This document shows, one piece after another, positions 26,226 to 38,407 of a stretch of 64,000 bases of DNA (positions are counted from its first letter, which is position 1; every line of letters begins with the position of its first letter). Location of the stretch: positions 3,534,001 to 3,598,000 of the forward strand of contig CM055609.1 of the NCBI GenBank assembly GCA_029379385.1, read 5' to 3'. Source of the stretch: Quillaja saponaria (taxonomy: Eukaryota > Streptophyta > Magnoliopsida > Fabales > Quillajaceae). The position numbers and the translations under genes were made by a program. The notes beneath the pieces are model-generated. The model was not told where the DNA came from, did no database searches, and saw only the letters and a program-made list of their open reading frames with translations.

Positions 26226-29200
26226 ATGGCGTCCAGGAATAGTACGGAAACGGAAAAGACAAATGGGGAGGCATCGGAGGATAGATGCTCAGTGGAGGAG
26301 GTGGCTCTGGTGGTGCCGGAGACTGATGACCCATCACTTCCTGTAATGACTTTCCGGGCATGGTTTCTGGGTTTAACCTCATGCATCATCTTAATCTTCC
26401 TCAACACTTTCTTCACTTACCGTACACAACCCCTCATCATCTCTGGCATTCTTATGCAAATTGCAGCTTTACCCATCGGAAAGTTCATGGCTTCAATACT
26501 ACCCAAGAAAGAACACAATCTTTTGGGTTGGAAATTCAGCTTGAATCCTGGGCCTTTCAATATGAAGGAGCATGTTATAATTACTATTTTTGCAAATTGT
26601 GGTGTGTCTTATGGTGGGGGCGATGCTTACTCTATTGGTGCCATTACAGTTATGAAAGCTTATTATAAACAGAGCTTGAGCTTTCTTTGTGGGCTCCTCC
26701 TCGTCTTGACCACTCAGGTTCAGAAAATTTTCAACTTGGGTTTCTCTTCTGCATTTTGTGCCTTTCTATTTCCATTATTTTATTTCAATTCCATTCGTTC
26801 TACTAAAGAAACGTATTCTTTTTCATATAAAAAGAAAAAAAAAAAAGTGTTTACTAATTCTTTCTTGTTCATAAAAAATTCTATTTTTTTTTTCATTTAT
26901 ATAATTAGTCAGGGAGTTTACTTCTTATTCTTCTTGTATGTGTTCTTTTAGTTAATTCAATGAAGTTATTGTTTTGATTATTATTATTTTTCATTGTTTT
27001 GCAGTTGATTGGATATGGATGGGCTGGAATTCTTAGGAGGTATCTGGTTGACCCAGTTGAAATGTGGTGGCCATCAAACCTTGCTCAGGTTTCTTTGTTT
27101 AGGTTTGTCTTCCCTATGCTTCTTGTTAGTTGTTCCCTTTTAATATTCTGCTTAATTACTTTGGGGTTGAAAGCACCGAGATTTCCATTGAAATATGGCT
27201 GTTTTAGCTGATGAACTTGAATTTGTCTCTTTGATTTGACTCTACTACTATCAGTTAATGAAAAGAACGCTCCCATAGATAAGTAGTAGTTATACTTGTT
27301 TTGAAAATAATCTAAAGGAAAATAGAATTTACGTAAATAGATTTGGATATAAAACTTCAGGAGTGCAATTAAGAAAAGATGCAGCAGACCAAGTGAATCA
27401 GAGACCATGGTTGCATAGAGCTTTTGTTAGAATCTTTATAGAGAAAGTTTCTTTCTTTTTACACTTCAGATGAAGTGCATGTTCACTGGTTGAGATTTTT
27501 CTTTCATTGCTGGATTGATGTAGTATTTTTCTTTCATTGCTGGATTGATGTAATATTCTCTGAGGACAAAGCACAACTCTAAGGCTTGAAAATGATGTCA
27601 AGTGGAATATAAATTAGCCTGTCTTTTACTGGCAATGGAGAATTTGCATATGGGCAAAGATTAAGTAATCTTTTCTAAAAGAACTTGTATCAGTCTAGAG
27701 CAGAAATGAATATTTCCTTGGATTTAATCAACAACTTATTGTTACAGGGCACTCCATGAAAAGGACCATAAATCAAAAGGTCTTACTAGGATGCAGTTTT
27801 TCCTCATTGCCATGGCAGCAAGCTTCATCTATTATGCATTCCCTGGCTATCTGTTCCCAATCTTAACATTCTTCTCATGGGTATGCTGGGCATGGCCACG
27901 CAGCATCACAGCACAGCAAATTGGCTCAGGTTACCATGGACTTGGTATCGGTGCCTTCACGCTTGATTGGGCTGGGATTTCTGCTTATCATGGCAGCCCT
28001 CTTGTGACTCCTTGGACTTCAATTCTTAATGTTGGGGTTGGATTTATTATGTTTATCTACATAATTGTACCACTATGTTACTGGAAGTATAACACTTTCG
28101 ATGCTCGAAAGTTCCCCATATTTTCTAACCAGTTATTCACATCCAGTGGTCATAAGTATGATACCACCAAGATCTTGACCCATGACTATGATCTTAATAT
28201 TGCTGCTTATAATAGTTACAGCAAGCTATACCTTAGCCCTCTGTTCGCATTATCTGTTGGATCAGGATTTGCTAGATTCACGGCAACCCTCACTCATGTG
28301 GCACTATTTCATGGCAGGTAGGCTGCTTTCAAGCTTATGTTCTATTTTTTGTTTCCCTTAATGTGCTTGTTACCAACTTACTGTTATGTGATAGATATCA
28401 AACATTAAATGCTTAGTTTTCTGAGAAATTATCTGCCCTGGAATGTCTAGCTTACTGGTAATCCTTTTGTGTAAGTTTTCTATCATGGGATTGTTGGTTG
28501 TTGAAACTAAATTAGTTTCCCTTATCCAGAGATATTCTGAAGCAGAGTAGATCGGCAATGAGTAATGTTAGATTGGACATCCATGCAAGACTTATGAAAA
28601 GTTATAAGCAAGTACCAGAATGGTGGTTCCTCATTTTATTAATAGGGAGCATTGTCCTATCCCTATTAATGTCTTTTGTATGGAAAAGGGATGTGCAGCT
28701 GCAATGGTGGGGAATGCTCTTTGCTTTCGGCTTAGCTTTTATTGTTACCCTCCCAATTGGGATTATTCAAGCCACTACTAACCAGGTAATGGTTCCTAAA
28801 ATCCTGATATATCTATGGCCTGTTTCTTTTTTGTCCTCACAAAGGTTCTAACTTCTGAATGTTGTTGGGGTTACCATGCAGCAACCTGGATATGACATAA
28901 TAGCACAGTTCATAATTGGGTATGTGCTACCTGGAAAACCAATTGCAAACTTGATCTTTAAGATTTATGGGAGGATCAGCACTATCCATGCTCTTTCTTT
29001 CTTGTCTGATCTTAAACTCGGTCATTACATGAAAATTCCTCCACGGTGCATGTATGTTGCTCAGGTATCTGCAGCTTAAAGTCTCATTCTCTGACATTTG
29101 AAATTAGCTTTATGAGTACCAAATACTGAGATTCTGAAACTTTATGCGTTCCTCTTTTTCACTTGTTTTATGTTATTCTTCCATCCAGCTGGTGGGGACT

Positions 29201-29785
29201 CTAGTTGCTGGTGTAGTTAACCTTGCAGTTGCTTGGTGGATGTTGGAGAGCATCGATGACATTTGTGATGTTGAGGGACTTCATCCTGACAGTCCCTGGA
29301 CTTGCCCTAAATACCGAGTAACCTTCGATGCTTCTGTTATATGGGGATTAATTGGACCAGAGCGCCTGTTTGGTCCTGGTGGAATGTACAGAAACCTGGT
29401 ATGGTTATTCCTCATTGGAGCTGTCTTGCCAGTTCCAGTTTGGGTATTGAGCAAAATCTTTCCAGAAAAGAAATGGATTCCTTTGATCAATATACCAGTT
29501 ATATCTTATGGCTTTGCCGGGATGCCACCAGCTACTCCCACCAACATTGCAAGCTGGCTCATCACCGGAACCATCTTTAACTACTTTGTGTTCCGGTACC
29601 ACAAACGCTGGTGGCAGAAATATAATTATGTACTATCTGCAGCACTGGATGCCGGGACAGCATTTATGGGTGTTCTTATCTTCTTCGCTCTGCAAAATGA
29701 GGGTGTAGAACTGAAATGGTGGGGAACTAAGCTAGACCACTGTCCTTTAGCTTCATGCCCAACTGCATCCTGGAATTGTAGTTGA
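26226..29785 (+). CDS. OPT3: Oligopeptide transporter family, OPT3-like, with a C-terminal frameshift
   Basis: Six coding exons: 26226-26717, 27005-27102, 27748-28317, 28530-28785, 28882-29064 and 29189-29785, giving 731 residues as read. Polytopic plasma-membrane transporter. Arabidopsis OPT3 loads iron (and copper) into phloem and is needed for shoot-to-root iron signalling and for seed set. Both OPT signature motifs are present: [10 protein letters not shown] in exon 1 and MKIPPR in exon 5. The family N-terminus [17 protein letters not shown] and the block [18 protein letters not shown] match OPT3 closely, and KINB2 and SVR7 as neighbours agree. The family ends in CPTAPGI..GCPVF. Here the frame reads [13 protein letters not shown], and the expected ending lies one base over after an extra T at 29768. 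Start is the first ATG (MASRNSTE). Substrate is known for the family member, not shown here. Confidence 0.9.
27495..27554. repeat. 30-bp tandem repeat in OPT3 intron 2
   Basis: Two adjacent copies of a 30-base unit (ATTTTTCTTTCATTGCTGGA followed by TTGATGTAGT) differ at one position. A small replication-slippage duplication with no evident function. Confidence 0.85.
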
Positions 29786-31158
29786 TGGATGTCCAGTATT
29801 CAAATAGCTACTTAGTTATGTAAGGATGAAAGGGGCCTTTGAATGTTCAATACGTAAGTGTGTTGTGTAGCTTTAGAGGGGAAGATAGAGAGGCTGGGGG
29901 TTATACTTCCACGGTGAGTTGAATAGCCAGTTGCTTTGTAATTTTGTACATCATTGCTTATTGTTATTGAAGGTTAATGAGAGTATATTCCAGTTTATTG
30001 CTGACAGCACATATGTCTTATTAATTTCCAATTTGTCCATGATTACTTATTGTCATTGAAGGTGAATGAGAGGATCTTCCAATTTATGACTAACACCAGA
30101 GATATTCCAGTTCAAATGCTGCCAGCGACTGGCAGAATTTTTATGCAATCTCTTAAAGGGTGATCTAGAGAATATTGTAGAAGTGCAGGTAGTGGAAGGA
30201 TACGGAATTAACAAAGTAGTTGCTGGGAATCAATTCCGAAAGAAACACCATGAATAAAAGAAGTGAAAAGGAAAAGAATATAAGCAAAGAAGTTAAAAAG
30301 GTTAACTCAAGTTTTGGTATATTCTCTGAAGTGTGTTTCACACTTTCACTAGATTTTCCGAAGCAGGCAACCAAAGACAGATCCTCGAACTTTGTTCAAT
30401 GAAGTGCTAATAAATAATAACAATAGTAACTAAAAAAAACAAAACATTAAAAGTAACCTTTTTACGCTCACAATAATAAAAAGAAAAAACTGCATTCATT
30501 CTGAAAATGTGAAATGGATGCCCAGAAATTGTTAGGAATAAAATTCTTTTCACATACAATCTAATCCCATTTGGCTTTTAGTGGCTCCTCAACTAACTGT
30601 CAAGTGTTCAGCACCAAATGTGTAACACTCATAAACTGCGTACTTTCAGTTGTCAGAAAGTGTAAATGTTCTGATCTATCATCTACCACAACAGGATCAA
30701 CAGTTCACAGGGTTTACAGACATTTAAAATCCAAATCATTCCCCAACTGTAAGTCTGTAACACATGTGATGCTCAGGAAAGAAACAAAACAGAAAAGAAA
30801 AGCAAAAACCCAAAAAAAATGAAAAATTCCCAGAGAATAAGAAAAAGCATGTCAACGCATGAAGGTTGTCAAATAGATGTACCCAAGAAATTTGCTCTTT
30901 CAGCTTTTTATTGATAAAAGAAGAATTGACAAGATAGATTCACTGTTTCTTTTCTTTCTCAAAATTCCGAGGATAAGGCATTGATATCAAAAATGGAGGA
31001 CTTGTAAAGTAAATTGTCCATCAACCAATTGCATTGAATTAAGCTACAAGCTTTAGTTTCATCTAGTGATCCTTCTCGCTGAGCTTATGAATTACCTCCT
31101 ATAATTATATTTGATTAAATATGACAATGAAAGGCTACAAGGTCCCTATCACTTAGGT
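29786..31158. other. Intergenic region between OPT3 and KINB2 3' ends
   Basis: Holds two convergent 3' ends. A diverged 58-bp duplication (about 29952-30008 and 30040-30097, TTATTG(T/C)CATTGAAGG type) lies in the OPT3 3' flank. No gene seen. Confidence 0.5.
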
Positions 31159-34118
31159 TTACCTCTGCAAGGACTTGTACAGCACCACAGTAACATATTT
31201 GGCTACAAACCGATGAGTAGTACCAAGCGCAACCACTGAGGGGCCACTCTTCCCTCTCTGCATGTATAGATGATTAAGCACCACATGTTGAGGTCTCGAC
31301 AGAGGTGGAGGAATTTCCATGTTTGATGAAGGCATATTGAGCAGTGTCATTTGCAAGTGTGGAGGAACCAATGGGGGATCTTTTGAGTAATCTTCAGATA
31401 CAAGTTGCAAATTATTATAACTAGACTCAGGAGACTGCGGAGGTTCAAAGCCAGAAATGCTTTCAATATCCTCTGGAACATAGTCCTGCAAATAATAAAA
31501 ATAGTCAGTCTCAATTTGGTTATCAATATCCTCAGACGAGCAACCATTATCTGGCTATGTATAAGAGATGTAGAATGATCCAAAAAATTGCCCTACTCTT
31601 GTATTATGGCTAGGGGAAGAAAGAGTCGCCGGCACACATGTATATATGTCGCAATAACACCACTTGAACAACTTTTTCTAAAATTATGGAATTCCAGCAG
31701 CAAGAATAATCATTAAGTACTGAATATTGTTAGAAAAAAGAAATCAGTATACTAATTGAATAAGTACTTCCATCCATCCCCACACCACATCTCCTCTTTC
31801 TATTTTCTTAGTAAAAAAAAGAAAAAAATCTGATAATTTAGACATTCATTGACTGGATAAAGTTTTTAATAAAACGAGCCTAGATTATCCAGTCAAACAA
31901 CTATAGTTTTCTTTTCACAAGTTGTTTTCAACTATTCGTATCGAGTTCTTGTGGCTGATGTGGATGCTGCTGAAAAGCAAGATCTTTTAACCAATGTAAA
32001 ATCAAATACAGAAAAGGAGAGCAAATATTACAAGTACACAGTCTATTTGAACCGAGAAACATTATAATTCCAAATACAAGGAAAATACAAACTGAAATTT
32101 GGAAATTTTCCAAAAGTCACTAGCTAATCCTTATATAGCTTTAAAATTACATTTAAAATACATAAAATACTTTTAATATTGCAAAAATAAATGAAATTAA
32201 TAGTAGTATTAAACTCTAAAGGATCAAATTGATTGTAACTTGTCCTAAGCTATAAGTCAATGAAATTGGCATTTTGATCAAGGGATCAGGGGACAGGATT
32301 GGCTACCCATCCTCCCCCGTTCCTAGGCACCTGACTTCCTATGGATAAATGATATAAAACCAGAGAATATAAGTGATCACATCCACGAAAAGATATTAAA
32401 AGAAAGTTACGACCGTAAGCATGTCCCTGAAATCTTCATCCATATACATTTGAAAATAGAAGTTTGGATATATGGAGACTAGAGAGAAATATGGTCCAAG
32501 TAGATGACAAAATATCAAAACAAAAGCAAAAGGGAAACTAATTGCAAAGCCCAAGCAGACCCAGTTGAAAGAAAAGTACCTGCAAGTCCAAAACATTGTA
32601 AGCATTGCCAGCATCATCTTGGGCCCGTGGCAAGTCAGGAGCATACCTCCACTGACCATCAACAATAAACCTGTACTGGTAAACGCCAGATGGCAGTACT
32701 TTCATTATAGTGAAGTCTTTTCCTGATCTCTGCAGTGGCATTCTAATCAATAAGGAACATCAGAAATCTACTAGCAGTTACAGAAGTGCAGGAAGGAAAA
32801 ATTGAAAAGGATATTTGGCTTTTGAACCTTGTTTTCCAATTATCCCATGATCCCTCCACAGCAACATCCTTGCCATCGTAGCTCCATGTAATCATTGTAG
32901 GAATTCCTTGCTCATTGCATATATCTTCATATCCCGAATTAGTTTGCATCCACGAATGACTTGCGATGTGCATCTCGTCAGGTCTTTGGAGTGGAACCAC
33001 AGGGACCTTGAAAAAGAGAAGGAAGGGAGAGAGAGGTTGAGTATTGATGAAAATCGTGGTGTCTAGTGAATAATGCATACAAGCAAACCAGTCATCGAAA
33101 TGAACAAGAAGCAAGCACATGTACTTAATATCAGGATCTTTTATGTAAAAACTGGGATTTTTAAAAGAGAAGAAGTATTTATTCAAGAATCAACAGGTTG
33201 GGCAGTAGTGATAGTCCAAGGAATCTCAAAATGACTTCACACAAGAAGTAAAAGCGCTAAAGCATACCACTTACAGCAATAATTTGCAGTACTAAATATT
33301 CCAACTGGTAATTCCCCGGGACCCTTCCTTCCACCATCAAAAAATAAATAAACAAATAGGAGGAAGCAAAAGGCTTAAAAAGGGGAGAAAACAATTACTG
33401 CTGGATTTGGACTAAATTGCTAAGAATAATACCATCCAGGCAATCTGGATGCCAATAGGAAGTTGCTTCTAACACCCAGAAAAAGTAAAGTTCAGCTTGG
33501 TTCCACATAAAGACAGAACACTGCGAAACTTTGGAGTTTGGATTAGTGACCATATGGTTTCAATATCCGCTCTACATCTCAATGATCCGAACCACCAGTG
33601 CATCACAGAGAAGACATCCAGTAAACAGACAGTGAGGGTATTACATAATCAAAGCCCAATGGAACTTCTCTATCCACATACTCTGTAATAATTCACAATT
33701 CATGAAACCTTTCAAAAACCATTCTTGATTTCCCAAACACAAACATAATAATTTTCTAATTAAAACCTATGAAACCTTCAATAACTAATTTCGCATACTC
33801 CACGATTAGAACAAAGGAAGGCGCAAATTTCAACCTCAGATGTAAAATCTAAACCCATTTAGTAAAAGATTAAAACTTGCAAGAGGAGTAAGATAGGAAA
33901 CTCACTTGTGGAGCGAACATCAATGGAGATTGGGTGGCTCTAGGGCTATGAGGCGGGGATTGACCCATCAACTCAGAAGAGGCACGATGCGCATGGTATC
34001 CGATTTGCTGATCAACCACATCTGGTGCAACCATGCCCTCCTGCACACTACTAACACCTTCTTCCTCAGCTGCAGATGTGCTACCATCCCCATCTTCCCT
34101 CCCATTAACATTCCCCAT
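31159..34118 (-). CDS. KINB2: SNF1-related kinase (SnRK1) regulatory beta subunit, KINbeta2-like
   Basis: Four coding exons on minus: 33906-34118, 32828-33006, 32580-32742 and 31159-31485, giving 293 residues. Scaffold subunit of the SnRK1 energy-sensing kinase complex, joining the alpha kinase to the gamma-type subunit. The N-terminus MGNVNGRE is an N-myristoylation site, as in KINbeta1/2. [20 protein letters not shown] is the family signature. A glycogen-binding/CBM48-like domain lies at about residues 100-180 ([20 protein letters not shown] and [20 protein letters not shown]). The ASC domain ends [20 protein letters not shown], close to the stop. Length fits KINbeta2 (289). MGNVN and the phrase [20 protein letters not shown] favour beta2 over beta1. 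Intron 3 is 1.1 kb and intron 1 is 0.9 kb. Confidence 0.93.
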
Positions 34119-36506
34119 CGTTAATACTGCTCCACTGAGGAAAATAAAAACGGAAAAGACAAAGAAAATAAAATAAAAACCCACTTATAAAAACCACAAA
34201 TTTGATTCCCCCAATAATATTTAGTATTTACCCTACTGTAAATTTCAGAAATTGGAAAGGAAAATCCAGAGCTACACACACAACAAAGAGAAGCCCCTAG
34301 ATGCCCATTTGGGAGAAATTCTATTCTAAGAAATTAAGCACTATAAAAAAGGAAAATATATTTATTAAATAAAAAATAAAAAATTCAAAGTTTTTAACTT
34401 TAAGAAGCACTTAGCAGCACTATATGGAGAAATAAAAGTGCAGGTTAATTATGTTATTCTCCGACGAGTTTGGAAGATCGAATGGTGGGCCGATGATGTT
34501 GTATAATGGGGATGATGGTCGTCACGTCATCATGTTTGACAAAGTCTTTTCCTTGCTTTCATTCTTTTTCAAGATGTCGTTTGATGCGTTTCACAGTCTC
34601 GTACTCTTTTCCCTTCAACCAAGGATATGTGGTGACTGGGGAAGTATCTTTGGTTTGAGCCTATGTAACTCTCAACGAAATGGTGATCACATCAGAAGGC
34701 TCGCACACTAAAAAAAAAAATCACTTATTTAAACTAGTATTATTTGAAATTGAAATCATGAGATTTTATGTTCAGATTATAAAAAAAAAAGAAAATTGTC
34801 TCCCATGTATCACCTATGCATACAATTATTGAATTGAAATTAATATATTATATTATGATGAATTGATGCACAATTGTTTTGAGTTTTAAAAAAATAAAGA
34901 AGAGGGGAAAAAATAAGATATATTTTTTATATGAGAGGTGAGAGAGAAAAAAAGGGAGAGAGAATATGATATTATTATAAAGTTTTATTATTACTTTTTA
35001 AAAATATTTTATTTAAATATTTAATAGAAATAATGAAGGTATATTAATTAAATATATAAAAATTATAATTTATATTCTTTTCTCTCTCTAAATCTTCCTA
35101 ATTGAAAAGAATTAAAAAAAATGAATCTTGGAAGGATTTGAACATCTACCCCCTTAAAAAAGAACTTCCAAACTAAGGAAAATATAAGCTTCTCCCCCTC
35201 CTTTCATCTCCCTCTCATCCTTATAATTTGAAGAGGGTACATATTATTTTCCTTTGTCTAAAAGTTTTTTAAAGAATAAATAAAGGGTATATGTATCATT
35301 CAAATGCTTGCATTCCAGTTTTTTTAATTCCTTCAAATCAAAATTAGAGAGAGAATAAAGTATGCTATAATTTTTGTCTGTTGTGATTAATATATGTGTC
35401 ATTTTTTTCTCTTATCTTCTTCCATTTACTCTCTTCTTATCTCCCTCCAAACTCCCCCGAATAGCCTCTTAATCTTAACAAACAAAAATGATTTAGAAGT
35501 GATTCTCAAGAGTCTTTGACATCCTCTTGGGCAATATAACAAACACGTGACTCGCCATTGCATCTGTTACTATATCATCCCAAATTCTTAGCCAGCGGCC
35601 AACCTCGTGAGTGCCCATTTCCTGTGCTTGCTTATTTATTTTGACCTTCTTGCTACTTATTCAACGTTATATGCTTGTATATATTTTGTTATCGTTGATG
35701 ATTTGGGTAGTTCTTTTGTTGTCTTATAGTTTGCAGATGAAATGCTTGTAACATGGTGCAAGTGTGCAATGCTATTGCAAAGTTCATATTACATTTGGAG
35801 AACCCCTTTTAGTCTGTTTGGTTCATACTTTTCATTGCAGCAGAATGTTTTAATTTTTTATACTTTTCTGGGTGTGTTATGAGTGACTCATATCAGGGTG
35901 GCTGCACAACTAGTTGGTCAGGTCCAAAATGCAAAAAAAATCACTATGTAGAACTGATAGGTTTCATCATTTTAATTGATTTGGCTCAATTGGGTATAGT
36001 GACAACATAAGGAAACGATAGACATTTGTACCACATGAATAACTAGGAGCTTCTTGGAAGTTTCCCTTGATATGATGTGCTTACAGTTTTTGATGCCAAC
36101 CACAAATGTTGGTTTGCTTACTATGAGAGAAAAAAACCTCTATTCCTACTAGTAATATATATCTACTGTGTTTGACAATGGTAAACAAGTCAGTGCTCAA
36201 GATTACTATCCAAAATTTGGTCTGTCTTACAAGTTAGCTAGAATTAATATATACTTCTCAACCAATTGTTGCTTGAATGTCTTTCTCTGCTCTCATCCAT
36301 AAGTGAAATTTGCATACTTCCTACTGTATCCATTTATTTTATATAGCAAGTAGTAACTACTTAAAAGAAGTTCAGTGTTTTGAATGAGAGCATGAAGGGA
36401 GGGATCCCTTCTTCCCCCTCCAACTCTGTTAAGATACACATTCTCTGTTATTTGATTTGTGTTCATTGACTTGAAAGTGTTTGGTTGATTTACAGATTTC
36501 TTGAAA
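34119..36506. other. Divergent promoter region of KINB2 and mtACP3
   Basis: Near KINB2 there are TGACG/ACGTCA cores at about 34519-34531. An 86-codon open frame at 34451-34711 has no family resemblance and is not called. A right half of a MITE like the one at 13 kb seems present at about 35300-35475. The mtACP3 leader probably includes an exon near 35580-35608 (donor CTC/GTGAGT) and a 0.9-kb intron ending at the acceptor near 36495. Confidence 0.4.
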
Positions 36507-37067
36507 ATGCAAAGCATCAGAAATTCCATCTTGAGTTATGTGAAGTTGAGAAGGCCAACTGAAAGATTTTTGTTCAACAGTGATGAGAAAGCGCGCATGC
36601 AATTGAGTCAGTGGATGTGCTCATCGACTGGTAGGGATCAGAATCAGATAACCAAGCGAGTGGTTGGACTGGTTAAGAAGTTTGATAAAATTGATGCTTC
36701 TAAGGTATATTGTTGATTGTTATTATTTAAAATTTTCCATTTTGTCTATCAGTGTTTATATTGCTAGATTGCAACGATGGACATCCATTTACGTTGTTTC
36801 TACTATCAGCAAACGATGATCACTCCTTCTTGCTTGGGAATTTGATGCTAATTTTATTTGACCCTTATTGGACAGGTTACTGAAACTGCTCATTTTCAGA
36901 AAGACTTAAGCCTTGACAGCCTAGACAGGGTTGAGCTCGTTATGGCTTTTGAGGAAGAATTCTCCATTGAAATCCCTGAGGAGAAAGCTGATAAGCTCAC
37001 TTGCTGTGCCGAGGTTGCAAAATTCATTGTTTCGGGAGCTGAGCAAAAGAATATGGAGAAGTCCTGA
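36507..37067 (+). CDS. mtACP3: Mitochondrial acyl carrier protein, mtACP3-like
   Basis: Two coding exons, 36507-36704 and 36876-37067, giving 129 residues. Carries acyl chains on 4'-phosphopantetheine in mitochondrial fatty-acid (octanoate/lipoate) synthesis and is associated with complex I. The first 35-40 residues are basic, hydroxylated and acid-poor ([20 protein letters not shown]), as in a mitochondrial presequence. The carrier motif [20 protein letters not shown] contains the Ser of DSL that takes the prosthetic group. [20 protein letters not shown] closes helix III-IV. The N-terminus MQSIRNSIL and the CC pair fit mtACP3 (about 131 residues) rather than mtACP1/2. The ATG lies 12 bases after a splice acceptor, implying a leader intron. 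Confidence 0.92.
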
Positions 37068-37262
37068 CTTCCTTAGCGTTATATGTTTGGGATGTGTCGA
37101 TGTTTTTCGCGGTGGTTGTGAGTCTCTTCCTTTTTAGTTCTTCTTTTGTCAAGTCAGCTAGCTGCAAATAATGGATTTTGGTGGACCTTGAGGTTGCTTA
37201 AGAAATTTAGAGGTCAATCAAAGCTTATGTAAAAATTTCATCTTAAACATAATTCTGAGTGA

Positions 37263-37608
37263 AGCGACATCTCATACATAATTTTCTGTATTAACTATAA
37301 CAAGTACTACTACATATATGACACCTTCACACTCACACCATTCTCACATCACTGTACTGTTTACAAATTGAAAGACTGAAAAACACCCGGTAGGAGGATT
37401 TACAACCATTGAAACGCCATGTGGTGACTGTAGCGCCATCTCACACTCATAATTTTCTGTATAACTATGACAAGTACTACGTGCTATATACATATATGAT
37501 ACAATCTCAGATTCACACCAATCTCACATCACAATGTTTACAAACTGAAAGACTGCAAAACACCTGGTAGGAGGGTTTGCAACCATTGAAACTCCATGTG
37601 GTGACTGT
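37263..37608. repeat. Tandem duplication in the mtACP3/Ole e 1 3' region
   Basis: Copy 1 (37263-37431) and copy 2 (37432-37608) are clearly alike. Both start AGCG(A/C)CATCTCA, run through CATAATTTTCTGTAT and GACTG(A/C)AAAACACC, and end GCCATGTGGTGACTGTAG or its variant. A third copy begins (AGCACCATCTTGG) at 37609. The block lies between two convergent genes and probably inside the Ole e 1-like gene's 3' UTR. Confidence 0.85.
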
Positions 37609-37667
37609 AGCACCATCTTGGTGAGCCATGGTATATATGTAACTCAGTCTGCTTATTAACTTGGTAT

Positions 37668-38407
37668 CTACAGCATATCCTTGTTGCCACTTCTTTTCCT
37701 TGTGCATATATGCAATGGTTTGGATGTCAAATGCAGGAACTTGAAGCTTGCACTGTAAGTGCGGATTCCATTCACAAAGGATGATAGTTTAATTCCTTTG
37801 TGTCTCCTTCCATGATTAGTTGGCTTGCAAAGGGACTTGTTTGGTATCCGAAGAACTCTAACTGAACATAATTTTTCTAAATTGGGAATTGCATGAAGGT
37901 GGGAAGGAAGATCAATGATAAAATCTCCAAATTCATCTGTCAAACCTTGTGCTACACTTGATTTGCTTTTCTTCCTGCTAGCATGGCAGTTGACAACAAC
38001 CAATGCCCCTGCATAGGATTTTGGAATGAATTAACCAAAGTTTAGTGATGATAACTAAGTTAAGGATACTATTGTAACAAGACAGAAACTAAGTCAAAGA
38101 CAAACAAAATAGTAAATTCAGAAATAATATTATGATCAAAATAATTTTAAAAACCTGGTATAGGCCATGCATGACGTTGATCATCTTCACCTTGCAAACA
38201 AGCTTCACAATGAACTGAACCGGTGATTAGGACCGTAGATAGCTTCTGCTCTCCATAACCAGCCATTTGCACAAATTCTTCTCTGCTGGACAATTCAAAC
38301 AATGGATTGTCCTGGTGTCCGGTGGCCGGAGATCCGAGGAAGAAGATGAAGCAAAGCAGTAATAGCATGGTCATGACAAGATTGTGGCAGCCACAAAAGT
38401 AGCTCAT
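37668..38407 (-). CDS. Secreted Pollen Ole e 1/extensin-like protein
   Basis: Two exons on minus, 38155-38407 and 37668-38008, giving about 197 residues. The N-terminus (MSYFCGCHNLVMTMLLLLCF to about SPATGHQ) is a signal peptide, so the product is extracellular. The Ole e 1 fold is marked by TVLITGSVHCEACLQ near residue 70 and by the joined PGALVVVNCHASRKK across the splice. DEFGDFIIDLPSHLHAIPNL, the usual beta-strand signature, follows, with later Cys at CSVRV and SLCKP. The splice (donor CCAG/GT, acceptor GCAG) is the only one keeping PGA(L/V)V intact. As I recall it corresponds to At5g47635 between mtACP3 and NF-YB2. Function of this subfamily is unknown; allergen naming reflects homology only. 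A TATA-like TTATAAAACC lies about 90 bases upstream. Confidence 0.88.

Noticed and set aside
34451..34711. 86-codon open frame upstream of KINB2
   Set aside because: No family resemblance, composition unlike a structured protein, and it lies in the promoter region with bZIP-type motifs.
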